Made by a program: the position numbers and the translations under genes
The notes under the pieces: generated by a model
Told to the model about the DNA's origin: nothing
What the model saw: the letters and a program-made list of their open reading frames with translations, nothing else
The model's database searches: none
Shown: one piece after another, positions 1 through 7,370 of the stretch
Layout of the letters: the number at the start of each line of letters is the position of its first letter
Numbering within the stretch: the first letter of the stretch is position 1
DNA from: JBKECY01 sp047975025
Lineage (GTDB): Bacteria; Bacillota; Clostridia; Lachnospirales; Lachnospiraceae
Length of the DNA: 26,755 bases
Direction: 5' to 3'
NCBI GenBank assembly: GCA_047975025.1
Contig: JBKECY010000036.1
Coordinates: forward strand, 1-26,755

Positions 1-1761
1 CCCAAAGAATTTGTAGATGATGTGGCCTGTCAGATCAAGAGCCTATGGGATCTGATGAATACATCCTATGATAAATTTATCCGTACGACGGATTCCGATC
101 ATGAAAAACAGGTGCAGAAGATTTTTAAGAGGCTGTATGAGCAAGGTGATATCTACGAGGGATATTATGAAGGCCTGTATTGTACCCCATGTGAATCTTT
201 CTTCACAGAATCCCAGCTGATTGACGGTAAATGTCCGGATTGCGGGCGTGAAGTGACCCCGACCAAGGAACCGGCCTATTTTTTCAAGATGAGTAAATAC
301 GCGGATCGTCTGATTGAGCATATCAATACACACCCGGAGTTCATCCAGCCGGCGCTTAGAAAAAATGAAATCATGAACAATTTCCTGCTGCCAGGTCTGC
401 AGGATCTGTGTGTGTCCAGAACCTCATTTACCTGGGGAATTCAGGTGGATTTCAACCCAGAGCATATTGTCTACGTATGGCTGGATGCACTGACCAACTA
501 TATTACCGGTATCGGATATGATGCCGACGGCAACAGCACACCTCAGTTCGAGAAGCTCTGGCCGGCAGATCTGCATTTGATAGGAAAAGACATTATACGA
601 TTCCATACGATTTACTGGCCGATTTTCCTGATGGCACTTGATTTGCCGCTGCCCAAACAGGTCTTCGGACATCCCTGGCTGCTGCAGGGGGAAGGCAAGA
701 TGAGCAAGTCCAAGGGAAATGTGCTGTACGCAGATGAACTGGTTGACTTTTTCGGAGTTGATGCAGTTCGTTATTTTGTACTGCATGAGATGCCGTTTGA
801 TACCGATGGAGTCATTACCTGGGAACTTATGGTAGAGCGGATGAATTCCGAGCTGGCCAATACGCTTGGAAATCTGGTGAATCGGACAATTTCGATGATC
901 AATAAGTATTTTGACGGTGTTCTTACTAATAAAGATACGACAGAAGAGATCGATGCACAGCTGCAGGAAGTTGTACTGGCTGCAAGGGACAAAGTGGAAG
1001 GCAAGATGGAACAGCTGCGCGTTGCAGATGCACTGACTGAAATCTTCGCAGTGTTCAAACGCTGTAACAAGTATATTGACGAAACGATGCCTTGGATTTT
1101 GGCCAAGGAAGAGTCCAGCCGGCCACGTCTGGCAACTGTATTATATAATCTGGTGGAAGGCATTTACATAGGGACGACACTGTTAGAGCCATTTATGCCG
1201 GAAACTGCACAGAGGATTTTGCAGCAATTGAACGTTGCGCCGAGGGAATCTGCAAGCCTGAATACATTTGGACTTTATCCGGTACACAATAAAGTGACTG
1301 ATACCCCTGAAATCCTGTTCGCAAGGCTTGACTTAAAGGAAGTACTTGAAAAAGCTGAGGCACTGCATCCGGCACCAAAGGCGGAGGAAGAGCCGGCGGC
1401 TGAACCTGAGGCAGCGGTAACGGTAGAAAGCAAAGAAATGATAAGTTATGATGAGTTCTCTAAATTACAGATGCAGGTAGGTGAAATCATAGCCTGTGAG
1501 GCGGTGCCGAAATCCAAGAAACTGCTTTGTTCTCAGGTACGTGTGGGTCAGGAAGTACGCCAGATTGTGTCCGGCCTTAAGGCTTACTATACACCGGAAG
1601 AAATGGTCGGTAAAAAGGTGATGGTCATTACTAATCTAAAACCGGCCAAGCTCGCCGGTGTCCTCTCAGAAGGTATGATACTATGTGCAGAGGATGCACA
1701 GGGCGGTTACGTCATCATGGTGCCGGAGAAAAATGTACCAAGCGGAGCAGAGATTTCTTAG
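1..1761 (+). CDS. metG: Methionyl-tRNA synthetase, 3' part (N terminus outside window)
   Basis: Class I aminoacyl-tRNA synthetase that charges tRNA-Met with methionine. The frame is open from base 1 (PKEFVDDVACQ...), so the gene enters from the left; the GTG at 22 is an internal valine codon, not a start. About 80 N-terminal residues, including the HIGH ATP-binding motif, are missing. Visible in order, numbered from base 1: a four-cysteine zinc knuckle (C61, C64, C78, C81), the KMSKS loop (233-237), the helical anticodon-binding domain, an Ala/Glu/Pro-rich linker, and a C-terminal Trbp111/EMAPII-type tRNA-binding domain beginning near MISYDEFSKLQMQVGEI. This long form with an appended tRNA-binding domain is the usual Firmicute type. 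It lies upstream of tatD, as in other Firmicutes, but here a pump gene sits between them. Confidence 0.97.
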   Translation, partial: PKEFVDDVACQIKSLWDLMNTSYDKFIRTTDSDHEKQVQKIFKRLYEQGDIYEGYYEGLYCTPCESFFTESQLIDGKCPDCGREVTPTKEPAYFFKMSKYADRLIEHINTHPEFIQPALRKNEIMNNFLLPGLQDLCVSRTSFTWGIQVDFNPEHIVYVWLDALTNYITGIGYDADGNSTPQFEKLWPADLHLIGKDIIRFHTIYWPIFLMALDLPLPKQVFGHPWLLQGEGKMSKSKGNVLYADELVDFFGVDAVRYFVLHEMPFDTDGVITWELMVERMNSELANTLGNLVNRTISMINKYFDGVLTNKDTTEEIDAQLQEVVLAARDKVEGKMEQLRVADALTEIFAVFKRCNKYIDETMPWILAKEESSRPRLATVLYNLVEGIYIGTTLLEPFMPETAQRILQQLNVAPRESASLNTFGLYPVHNKVTDTPEILFARLDLKEVLEKAEALHPAPKAEEEPAAEPEAAVTVESKEMISYDEFSKLQMQVGEIIACEAVPKSKKLLCSQVRVGQEVRQIVSGLKAYYTPEEMVGKKVMVITNLKPAKLAGVLSEGMILCAEDAQGGYVIMVPEKNVPSGAEIS

Positions 1762-1779
1762 TGAAAGCAACAATTTTTA

Positions 1780-1808
1780 TTGACAAAGTTACTCACCTAC
1801 TTTAATAT
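1780..1808 (+). promoter_or_regulatory. Sigma-A-type promoter for the Mn2+ riboswitch/ATPase transcript
   Basis: TTGACA at 1780-1785 matches the -35 consensus exactly. A 17-bp spacer leads to TAATAT at 1803-1808. Transcription would begin near 1815, right at the 5' strand of the riboswitch P1 helix. The promoter starts 19 bp after the metG stop, so the pump gene has its own transcript. Confidence 0.8.
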
Positions 1809-1814
1809 AGAACT

Positions 1815-1912
1815 ATAAGAGGGAGTAGCTTGCACCTATGTGTTTACGATGACGTCAATCTCGATCAGGTCTGACCTGTATCCGTATCGTGATGAAATAG
1901 CGAGACTTTTAT
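1815..1912 (+). ncRNA. yybP-ykoY (Mn2+) riboswitch aptamer
   Basis: The fold matches the yybP-ykoY family. P1 pairs ATAAGAG (1815-1821) with CTTTTAT (1906-1912). The conserved GGGAGTAGC loop follows at 1821-1829, then a short P2 hairpin (GCAC/GTGT), then P3a pairing ACGAT with ATCGT. Between the P3a strands lie the conserved loop GACGTCAATC and the P3b hairpin CAGGT-ctg-ACCTG. The 3' strand carries the family hallmark TAGCGAGACTTTT. From knowledge of the family, the aptamer binds Mn2+ between loops L1 and L3 and stabilises P1. The separate P4 helix of some members is not evident. The downstream gene, a P-type ATPase, is a known regulon type. Confidence 0.9.
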
Positions 1913-1943
1913 TGCAGCAGTTGCGATAAAAGTCTCTTTTTTT
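1902..1943 (+). terminator. Riboswitch expression platform: intrinsic terminator
   Basis: GAGACTTTTAT (1902-1912) is perfectly complementary to ATAAAAGTCTC (1926-1936). The stem is extended by TGCA/TGCG pairing around a GCAGT loop and is followed by seven T (1937-1943). Its 5' arm is the same segment that forms the 3' strand of aptamer helix P1, so the two structures are mutually exclusive. Metal binding should favour P1 and prevent termination, giving an ON switch with Mn2+. Confidence 0.9.
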
Positions 1944-1975
1944 AGGTGTATTTAAGAAATCAAGGAGGAAAACGT

Positions 1976-4588
1976 ATGGCACAGTATTACAACCAGAGCG
2001 CCGAAGAAGTCCGGGTGAAGGTCAATGGGGGGACAGAACCCCTGACACAAAGCCAGGTGGAGCAAAACCAAAAAAAATACGGCATGAACGAGCTGGTAGA
2101 GGGGAAGAAACAGAGTATCCCCATGATCTTTCTTGAACAGTTCAAGGATTTTCTGGTCATTATTCTAATCGTGGCAGCCATCATGTCCGGATTTATTGGA
2201 GATGTGGAAAGCGCAATTGTTATCCTGATTGTTATTACGATCAATGCGATTTTAGGAACCGTCCAGACGGTGAAGGCGGAGATGTCACTAAGCAGTCTAA
2301 AGCAGCTGTCGGCACCGCTTGCCAAAGTTTACAGGAATGGAAATGTCGTTGAGCTGCCAAGCCGGGAAGTGACGGTTGGTGATGAAGTCTGTCTGGAGGC
2401 CGGAGACTATATACCGGCCGATGGGCGCATCCTGGACAATGCGAGTCTTAAGGTGGATGAAAGTGCACTGACCGGAGAAAGTCTGGGTGTGGACAAGATT
2501 CAGGAGCCAATCGATGGTGATGTGCCGATTGGAGATCGCAAGAACATGGTATTTTCAGGAAGTTTCGTAACGTACGGACGAGGAAGTTTTCTGGTCACCT
2601 CAGTTGGTATGGAAACGGAAGTAGGTCATATTGCCAGCATGCTTAAGACGGCATCTGAGAAAAAGACACCGCTGCAAGTCAACCTGGATGACTTTGGCAA
2701 AAAGCTTTCTATTGTGATTATTATCTTTTGCGCCATATTGTTTGGTATCAGTGTACTGCGGGGAGAATCCGTCCAAAGCGCATTCCTGTTCGCGGTAGCG
2801 CTGGCGGTAGCCGCGATTCCTGAGGCTTTGAGCTCGATTGTGACCATCGTACTCTCTTTTGGAACACAGAAAATGGCAAATGAAGGGGCGATTATCCGTA
2901 AATTACAGGCCGTAGAAGGTCTGGGCAGTGTTTCTATTATCTGTTCTGATAAGACAGGTACTTTGACACAAAACAAAATGACGGTAGAAGAATATTATGT
3001 CAACGGACTGACCATACTGGATGAAGAAATTGATCCGCTGAACCCGGTGCACAAGCAGGTGCTGCGATACAGTATCTTGTGTAATGATTCTACAAATATC
3101 GACGGAGCTGAGATTGGTGATCCTACGGAAACAGCACTCATTAATCTGGGTGATAAGATCGGCGTACCAGCACAGCGTGTCCGGGGTGTCTATCCCCGAC
3201 TGGCGGAACTTCCCTTTGACAGTGACAGAAAGCTTATGACAACACTGCATGAGCTTAAAGAAGGCTTTACGAGTATTACTAAAGGTGCTGTGGATGTTAT
3301 TCTGCAGAGAACGACCCGAATTCAGGAATTCGGCGAAATCAGAGCCATTACGGATGAAGATGTGAAGAAAATAGAGGATGCCATGGTGGGCTTCTCAAAA
3401 GAGGGCTTACGTGTACTTGGTATCGCGTACCATCCATACGAGCAGCCCAAAGAGGACCTTGTATTAGAAGATGAGAATGACCTGGTATTTTTAGGACTGA
3501 TTGCCATGATGGATCCGCCGCGTCTTGAGAGCAAGGCAGCGGTAGCGGAATGTAAGGAAGCGGGAATCACCCCCATCATGATTACCGGGGATCATAAGGT
3601 GACGGCAGCTGCTATTGCGAGAAGAATCGGTATCCTGGAGGATATCTCCCAGGCATGTGAAGGTGCGGTCATCGAAGATATGAGCGATGAAGAATTAATG
3701 GACTTTGTTGAGGGGATTCGCGTGTATGCGAGAGTTTCCCCGGAGCATAAGATTCGAATCGTCAAGGCTTGGCAGGACAAAGGTAATATCGTCGCAATGA
3801 CCGGAGATGGTGTGAATGACGCCCCGGCACTTAAACAGGCAGATATTGGTGTTGCCATGGGGATTACCGGAAGTGAAGTATCCAAAGATGCTGCCTCTAT
3901 GGTATTGACAGATGATAACTTTGCGACTATTGTTAAAGCAGTGGAGAACGGACGTAATGTCTATGCGAATATTAAGGATTCCATACAATTTCTGCTCTCA
4001 GGTAACTTCGGTGCCATACTTGCGGTACTGTATGCCTCGATCGTTGGTTTGCCGGTTCCGTTCGCTCCGGTGCACCTGCTGTTCATCAACCTGCTGACAG
4101 ACAGTCTGCCCGCCATAGCGCTGGGACTTGAGCCGCATTCTGCGGCAGTCATGAAAGAAAAGCCGCGTCCGCTTAATGAATCTATTCTGACCCGCGGATT
4201 TCTGGGGCGTGTAGGATTGGAAGGACTGATTATTGGTGCTTTCACAATGATTGCCTTTATGATCGGATATATAGAGGGACAAGCGATTCTGGGAAGCACC
4301 ATGGCATTTGGTACACTGTGTCTGGGACGTCTGGTACATGGCTATAACTGCAAATCCAAAGGCTCCGTCCTGTTTACCAGAAGATTCTTCAATAATAAGT
4401 TCCTGCAGCTGGCATTCTTATTGGGATTTTTGCTGATTACATTAGTTATGGTAGTTCCGGGACTGCATAACATCTTCAAAGTACAGACACTGACATTTAC
4501 ACAGCTGGCGATTGTCTACGGTCTTGCCCTGGCGAACCTGCCGGTGATTCAGCTGTTAAAGAAGATTCAGACAAAACTTAAAAGGTAG
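1976..4588 (+). CDS. P-type ATPase, Ca2+/Mn2+ type (probable metal efflux pump)
   Basis: Membrane pump that couples ATP hydrolysis to divalent cation export; 870 residues. Start chosen at ATG 1976, seven bases after AAGGAGG (1962-1968); a GTG at 1946 in the same frame lies just past the terminator and has no ribosome site. Motifs: cation-ATPase N-terminal domain, M1-M2, TGES (166-169) in the actuator domain, M4 PEALS (282-286), the phosphorylation site DKTGTLT with D325, KGAVDV in the nucleotide domain, TGDGVNDAP with D611, then M5 to M10. Compared with SERCA, M4 Glu (E283) and M6 Asn/Thr/Asp (N705, T708, D709) are kept, but the M5 site I glutamate is Ala (A680, in SGNFGA). One ion site is expected, as in SPCA/PMR1 Ca2+/Mn2+ pumps. 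With the Mn2+ riboswitch upstream, Mn2+ detoxification is the best guess; Ca2+ remains possible. Confidence 0.93.
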   Translation: MAQYYNQSAEEVRVKVNGGTEPLTQSQVEQNQKKYGMNELVEGKKQSIPMIFLEQFKDFLVIILIVAAIMSGFIGDVESAIVILIVITINAILGTVQTVKAEMSLSSLKQLSAPLAKVYRNGNVVELPSREVTVGDEVCLEAGDYIPADGRILDNASLKVDESALTGESLGVDKIQEPIDGDVPIGDRKNMVFSGSFVTYGRGSFLVTSVGMETEVGHIASMLKTASEKKTPLQVNLDDFGKKLSIVIIIFCAILFGISVLRGESVQSAFLFAVALAVAAIPEALSSIVTIVLSFGTQKMANEGAIIRKLQAVEGLGSVSIICSDKTGTLTQNKMTVEEYYVNGLTILDEEIDPLNPVHKQVLRYSILCNDSTNIDGAEIGDPTETALINLGDKIGVPAQRVRGVYPRLAELPFDSDRKLMTTLHELKEGFTSITKGAVDVILQRTTRIQEFGEIRAITDEDVKKIEDAMVGFSKEGLRVLGIAYHPYEQPKEDLVLEDENDLVFLGLIAMMDPPRLESKAAVAECKEAGITPIMITGDHKVTAAAIARRIGILEDISQACEGAVIEDMSDEELMDFVEGIRVYARVSPEHKIRIVKAWQDKGNIVAMTGDGVNDAPALKQADIGVAMGITGSEVSKDAASMVLTDDNFATIVKAVENGRNVYANIKDSIQFLLSGNFGAILAVLYASIVGLPVPFAPVHLLFINLLTDSLPAIALGLEPHSAAVMKEKPRPLNESILTRGFLGRVGLEGLIIGAFTMIAFMIGYIEGQAILGSTMAFGTLCLGRLVHGYNCKSKGSVLFTRRFFNNKFLQLAFLLGFLLITLVMVVPGLHNIFKVQTLTFTQLAIVYGLALANLPVIQLLKKIQTKLKR

Positions 4589-4597
4589 TACATTTTT

Positions 4598-4631
4598 TCG
4601 GAGCCGGCCTTTTACAGGACGACTCCGATTT
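4598..4631 (+). terminator. Possible weak terminator after the ATPase gene
   Basis: TCGGAG (4598-4603) can pair with CTCCGA (4623-4628), followed by only a few T. The tract is short and tatD has a good ribosome site just downstream, so read-through into tatD is likely. Confidence 0.3.
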
Positions 4632-4653
4632 TGAACACAACAAGGAGGAAATC

Positions 4654-5436
4654 ATGATTTTTGAAAGTCACGCACATTATGACGACGAAGTCTTTGATCA
4701 GGACCGGGAGGAACTTCTGGGGTCTATGGCATCGAATGGCATTGATACAATTATTAATGTATGTGCGAATCCGGATAAGTTTGACAGGACAATCGAGTTG
4801 ATCGACAAATACCCGTTCGTCTATGGCGCAGTAGGCGTCCATCCGGACGAAGTAGGCAAGATGACTGAGGAGACGCTTCAGCAGATGGAGGATTTGTGCA
4901 CACATCCGAAAGTGGTGGCAATCGGGGAAATTGGCCTGGATTATTACTGGGATACGGCTTCGCACGATGTGCAGAAGAAGTGGTTCGAACGGCAGATGGA
5001 ACTGGCTGCGATGCGCCGGATGCCCTTTATCATACATAGCAGGGAGGCAGCGCAGGATACAGTGGATATGATGAAATATGTGAAGGCAGGCGATATGTCC
5101 GGCGGTGTCGTACATTGCTTTTCCTATGGCAAGGAAATTGCCAGAGAGTACCTGAACATGGGGCTTCATATCGGTATTGGCGGTGTCGTTACCTTTAAAA
5201 ATGCTAAAAAGGTGAAGGAGGTTGTGGCATATACACCACTGGAGAACCTGCTGCTTGAGACAGACAGTCCGTATCTGGCACCGGAGCCTTTCAGAGGGAA
5301 ACGAAATTCCTCGCTGAATATCCCGTATATTGCCAAGGAGATTGCGAGGATCAAAGATATATCTTATATAGAAGTGGTTGAGAAAACGGCGCAAAACGCA
5401 AAACGACTGTTTCTGCAGGAGTCGTCTCTTCAGTAG
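4654..5436 (+). CDS. tatD: TatD-family metal-dependent hydrolase (DNase)
   Basis: TIM-barrel metal-dependent hydrolase of the TatD family; characterised members have 3'-5' exonuclease activity. 260 residues, a normal length. The start has AAGGAGG (4642-4648) five bases upstream. Visible metal-site and family motifs: SHAHYDD at residues 5-11 (HxH), GEIGLDYYWD (Glu), FIIHSREA (His), VVHCFSYG (His), and ETDSPYLAP near the C terminus (Asp), followed by the conserved RGKRNSS. The last residues (FLQESSLQ) and the stop codon lie inside the outermost unit of a 30-bp tandem repeat that belongs to the convergent gene on the other strand, so the final eight codons are probably not ancestral. It lies downstream of metG as in many Firmicutes. 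Confidence 0.93.
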   Translation: MIFESHAHYDDEVFDQDREELLGSMASNGIDTIINVCANPDKFDRTIELIDKYPFVYGAVGVHPDEVGKMTEETLQQMEDLCTHPKVVAIGEIGLDYYWDTASHDVQKKWFERQMELAAMRRMPFIIHSREAAQDTVDMMKYVKAGDMSGGVVHCFSYGKEIAREYLNMGLHIGIGGVVTFKNAKKVKEVVAYTPLENLLLETDSPYLAPEPFRGKRNSSLNIPYIAKEIARIKDISYIEVVEKTAQNAKRLFLQESSLQ

Positions 5437-5716
5437 CTCCTTCGGCAGGCGTTGTTTCTTCAGTAGCCCCTTCGGCAGGAGTTGTCTCCTCAGTAGCCCC
5501 TTCAGCAGGTGTTTCTGTGGCGGGTGTGGCTTCCTGTGTGACAGTCGGAGCAGCCGTAGTCGGGCTGGTAGAATCACTTGTCGTATCAGCGGTAAAAGCC
5601 TTTGTGATTTGTGCTAACAGGAAACATATAATAAGCAAGGCTGCAAGTGCAGCAATCAGACTGATTCTGGATTTGGTCTGTACGGAGAGTTCCGTACTAT
5701 AATTTTTTTTTGACAT
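5351..5716 (-). CDS. Small single-span membrane protein with Thr/Glu/Pro/Ala decapeptide repeats
   Basis: I do not recognise the family. 121 residues from the ATG at 5716, preceded by AAGGAAG at seven bases; an in-frame ATG at 5743 lacks such a site. Layout: a short basic N terminus (MSKKNYSTELSVQTKSRIS), one hydrophobic segment (about residues 20-38, LIAALAALLIICFLLAQI), then a Ser/Thr/Pro-rich extracytoplasmic stretch with three copies of the decapeptide PAEGATEETT encoded by exact 30-bp units, and a tail (TVVLRFAPFSQPLLYKIYL) that is antisense to the end of tatD. It has its own promoter. The hydrophobic segment with an acidic, low-complexity outer part suggests a membrane-anchored surface protein or uncleaved signal anchor; no enzymatic motif is seen. 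The tail may be an accidental extension caused by repeat-driven change of the 3' end. Confidence 0.65.
   Translation of the reverse strand: MSKKNYSTELSVQTKSRISLIAALAALLIICFLLAQITKAFTADTTSDSTSPTTAAPTVTQEATPATETPAEGATEETTPAEGATEETTPAEGATEETTPAETVVLRFAPFSQPLLYKIYL
5411..5510. repeat. 30-bp tandem repeat, three units plus a partial
   Basis: Units at 5411-5440, 5441-5470 and 5471-5500, followed by a partial unit from 5501. They differ by only a few bases (for example TTCGGCAGGAGTTGTCTCC against TTCGGCAGGCGTTGTTTCT). The 30-bp period keeps the reading frame on the - strand, giving PAEGATEETT each time. The tatD stop codon lies in the first unit. Confidence 0.9.
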
Positions 5717-5755
5717 GACTAATCTTCCTTTTCGTGGTATCATCTTTCTAAGTAC

Positions 5756-5783
5756 AGTATAGCAAATATGAACGCAATGTAAA
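5756..5783 (-). promoter_or_regulatory. Promoter for the small repeat membrane protein
   Basis: Read on the - strand: TTTACA (-35, complement of 5778-5783), a 16-bp spacer, and TATACT (-10, complement of 5756-5761). The start codon at 5716 follows about 40 bases downstream of the -10 box. Confidence 0.65.
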
Positions 5784-5842
5784 GCTGAATATTTGAGAAA
5801 CGATATCTAACATTCAATTTGACTTAAAAAGGAGAAATACAT

Positions 5843-6754
5843 ATGAAAATTCATGACCTGATTATCATTGGAACCGGCCCCGCAGGACTAAGCGCAGGCA
5901 TATATGCGAAGAGGGCGAAGCTTTCAGTTCTCGCCTTAGAGCAAAACTATATCAGCGGTGGGCAGATTACCAATACCTACGAAGTTGATAATTATCCCGG
6001 TGTACCGGGAATGCCGGGTATGGAGCTTGGCGAAGCTTTCAAAAACCATGCGGTAAAATTCGATCTTCAGATCGAAAACGCGGATGTACAGAAAATCACG
6101 CTGGAAGGCAAGTTAAAGTTCGTACACACAGATAAAGAGATTTATTATGCCAAGACGGTCATTATTGCCACAGGAGCGCGTTACAGGCTTTTACAGGCAC
6201 CGGGCGAAGACAGGCTGACCGGACTTGGGGTATCGTATTGTGCGACTTGTGATGGCTTCTTCTTCAAAGGCAAGACAGTAGCTGTCGTAGGGGGAGGCAA
6301 CACAGCGTTTGAGGATGCAATTTACCTCTCACGCTTCTGCGAAAAGGTTTATATTGTGCACCGCAGAGATGAGGCAAGAGCCTCACAATATATTCAGGAG
6401 AAAGCATTTACCACACAGAATATCGAGATGGTGTGGAGCCATACAGTGGATGAAATCATCGGGGATGGACAGGTCAGCGGTCTGCGTGTCAAGAGTGTAA
6501 AAGATGGCTCACTTAGAGAACTGTCGGTAGCCGGTGTGTTCGTTGCCGTAGGGATTCTGCCAAATACGGAGAATTTTGCGGGACTGCTCACGATGGATGC
6601 GGAAAATGCAATTGTCGCAGGAGAGGATTGTAAAACAAATGTGCCGGGAATCTATGCCGCCGGTGATGTAAGAACGAAAAAACTGCGTCAGGTCATCACT
6701 GCAGCAGCGGATGGTGCCAATGCAGTGACCTCGGCAGAAGAATTTTTGATGTGA
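5843..6754 (+). CDS. trxB: Thioredoxin reductase (NAD(P)H-dependent flavoprotein)
   Basis: FAD-dependent pyridine nucleotide-disulfide oxidoreductase of the low-molecular-weight thioredoxin reductase type, cytosolic; 303 residues, near the usual 305-320. The ATG at 5843 has AAAGGAG (5828-5834) eight bases upstream. Motifs in order: FAD-binding GTGPAG (residues 10-15), IIATGAR, the redox-active CATC (133-136), NADPH-binding GGGNTA, HRRDEARAS with the two arginines typical of NADPH use, and the C-terminal FAD motif GIYAAGDVR. No thioredoxin gene lies beside it. The divergent small membrane gene shares its upstream region. The gene ends at the edge of the long non-coding gap, and no terminator follows closely; the strong hairpin at 7291 is the first clear one. 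Confidence 0.92.
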   Translation: MKIHDLIIIGTGPAGLSAGIYAKRAKLSVLALEQNYISGGQITNTYEVDNYPGVPGMPGMELGEAFKNHAVKFDLQIENADVQKITLEGKLKFVHTDKEIYYAKTVIIATGARYRLLQAPGEDRLTGLGVSYCATCDGFFFKGKTVAVVGGGNTAFEDAIYLSRFCEKVYIVHRRDEARASQYIQEKAFTTQNIEMVWSHTVDEIIGDGQVSGLRVKSVKDGSLRELSVAGVFVAVGILPNTENFAGLLTMDAENAIVAGEDCKTNVPGIYAAGDVRTKKLRQVITAAADGANAVTSAEEFLM

Positions 6755-6826
6755 TATTGTTAATTTTTAGTAAAGAGTGACAAACCGAGAAAAAGCAAGC
6801 TAAAAATACAATTTTTAGGCATTTTT

Positions 6827-6898
6827 TTATCCACAAGGGCAAAAGCCAGAAATCGCGGAGATACCGAGTTACACACCAAGTTATCCACATTGTCCACC
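6827..6898 (+). other. DnaA-box array 1 (four boxes)
   Basis: Four direct-orientation matches to TTATNCACA: TTATCCACA at 6827-6835 (exact), TTACACACC at 6869-6877, TTATCCACA at 6881-6889 (exact) and TTGTCCACC at 6890-6898. The starts of the last three are spaced 12 and 9 bp apart, with the lone box 42 bp upstream. The layout is nearly the same as array 2, 327 bp away. The boxes are seen directly; DnaA binding is inferred from the well-known consensus. Confidence 0.75.
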
Positions 6899-7154
6899 AT
6901 AAAAGTGGGAAATAGATTGATTTACATAAGAAAAACAAGAACAAATGTTTTGTTTAGGTTGATGAAACTCTCTAGATGATAAAAAAAATGTGGAAAACCT
7001 CTTGACAATTTCGAATTCAAAAAACAATCTCAAAAGAGAAAAAAAGCGACCTAAAATCAGATAATTTAGAAAGATTTATGATTTTTTACCCATTTGGTAA
7101 AATTACACAAAAGAAAAATTAACATGTTACAAAAGTAATAAATATAAGTTTTAT

Positions 7155-7225
7155 ATATCCACAGCTATATATTGCAAAAACCTTGTAAAATCGAGTTATA
7201 CACCGACTTATACACATTATCCACA
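7155..7225 (+). other. DnaA-box array 2 (four boxes)
   Basis: Four direct-orientation matches: ATATCCACA at 7155-7163, TTATACACC at 7196-7204, TTATACACA at 7208-7216 (exact to TTATNCACA) and TTATCCACA at 7217-7225 (exact). The starts of the last three are spaced 12 and 9 bp apart, as in array 1, with the lone box 41 bp upstream. Each triplet is preceded by CGAGTTA, so the arrays are diverged copies of one module. Confidence 0.75.
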
Positions 7226-7290
7226 GGATTTTGGGACTGTCTAACCGATTAACATAATATTTTTTGAACAGGTGTTTTGTAGAATATGCA

Positions 7291-7332
7291 AAAAACCGGT
7301 AGTTTTCAAGGTCTGAAAACTACCGGTTTTTT
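7291..7332. terminator. Strong bidirectional intrinsic terminator
   Basis: A perfect inverted repeat of 18 bp (7291-7308 with 7314-7331) with core ACCGGTAGTTTTCA and a 5-nt loop. It is flanked by A-runs on the left and T-runs on the right, so it works in both directions. It ends the V-ATPase operon on the - strand, about 40 bases past the atpD stop, and would stop any + strand transcript crossing the gap. Confidence 0.9.
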
Positions 7333-7370
7333 ATGCTGTAAGGTGAAAAAGTAAGTTGCTGCCGGCTGGT

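Larger units (their letters stand above)
6755..7290. other. Long AT-rich non-coding gap with DnaA-box arrays
   Basis: About 540 bp without a credible gene, between trxB (+) and the V-ATPase operon (-), which converge on it, so it cannot be a promoter region for either. It is dominated by A and T tracts and contains many matches to the DnaA box TTATCCACA, grouped at the two ends. A lone inverted match, TGTGGAAAA (6989-6997), lies between the groups. No tRNA, CRISPR or coding signal was found in it. Confidence 0.8.

Noticed and set aside
1946..1975. Upstream GTG start for the P-type ATPase
   Set aside because: It lies immediately behind the terminator T-run without a ribosome site, whereas the ATG at 1976 has AAGGAGG at the right distance.
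5411..5510. CRISPR-like array
   Set aside because: The 30-bp units are directly adjacent without spacers and encode a protein repeat, so they are a coding minisatellite.
4612..5577. Open frame of 321 codons on the - strand opposite tatD
   Set aside because: It is antisense to the well-supported tatD, its protein is rich in His/Leu/Arg of no known family, and it has no ribosome site. It is a shadow frame.
7249..7276. A possible dif site (complement contains ATATTATGTTAA)
   Set aside because: Only the XerD-like arm resembles the Firmicute dif consensus; the other arm does not match, so chance in AT-rich DNA is more likely.
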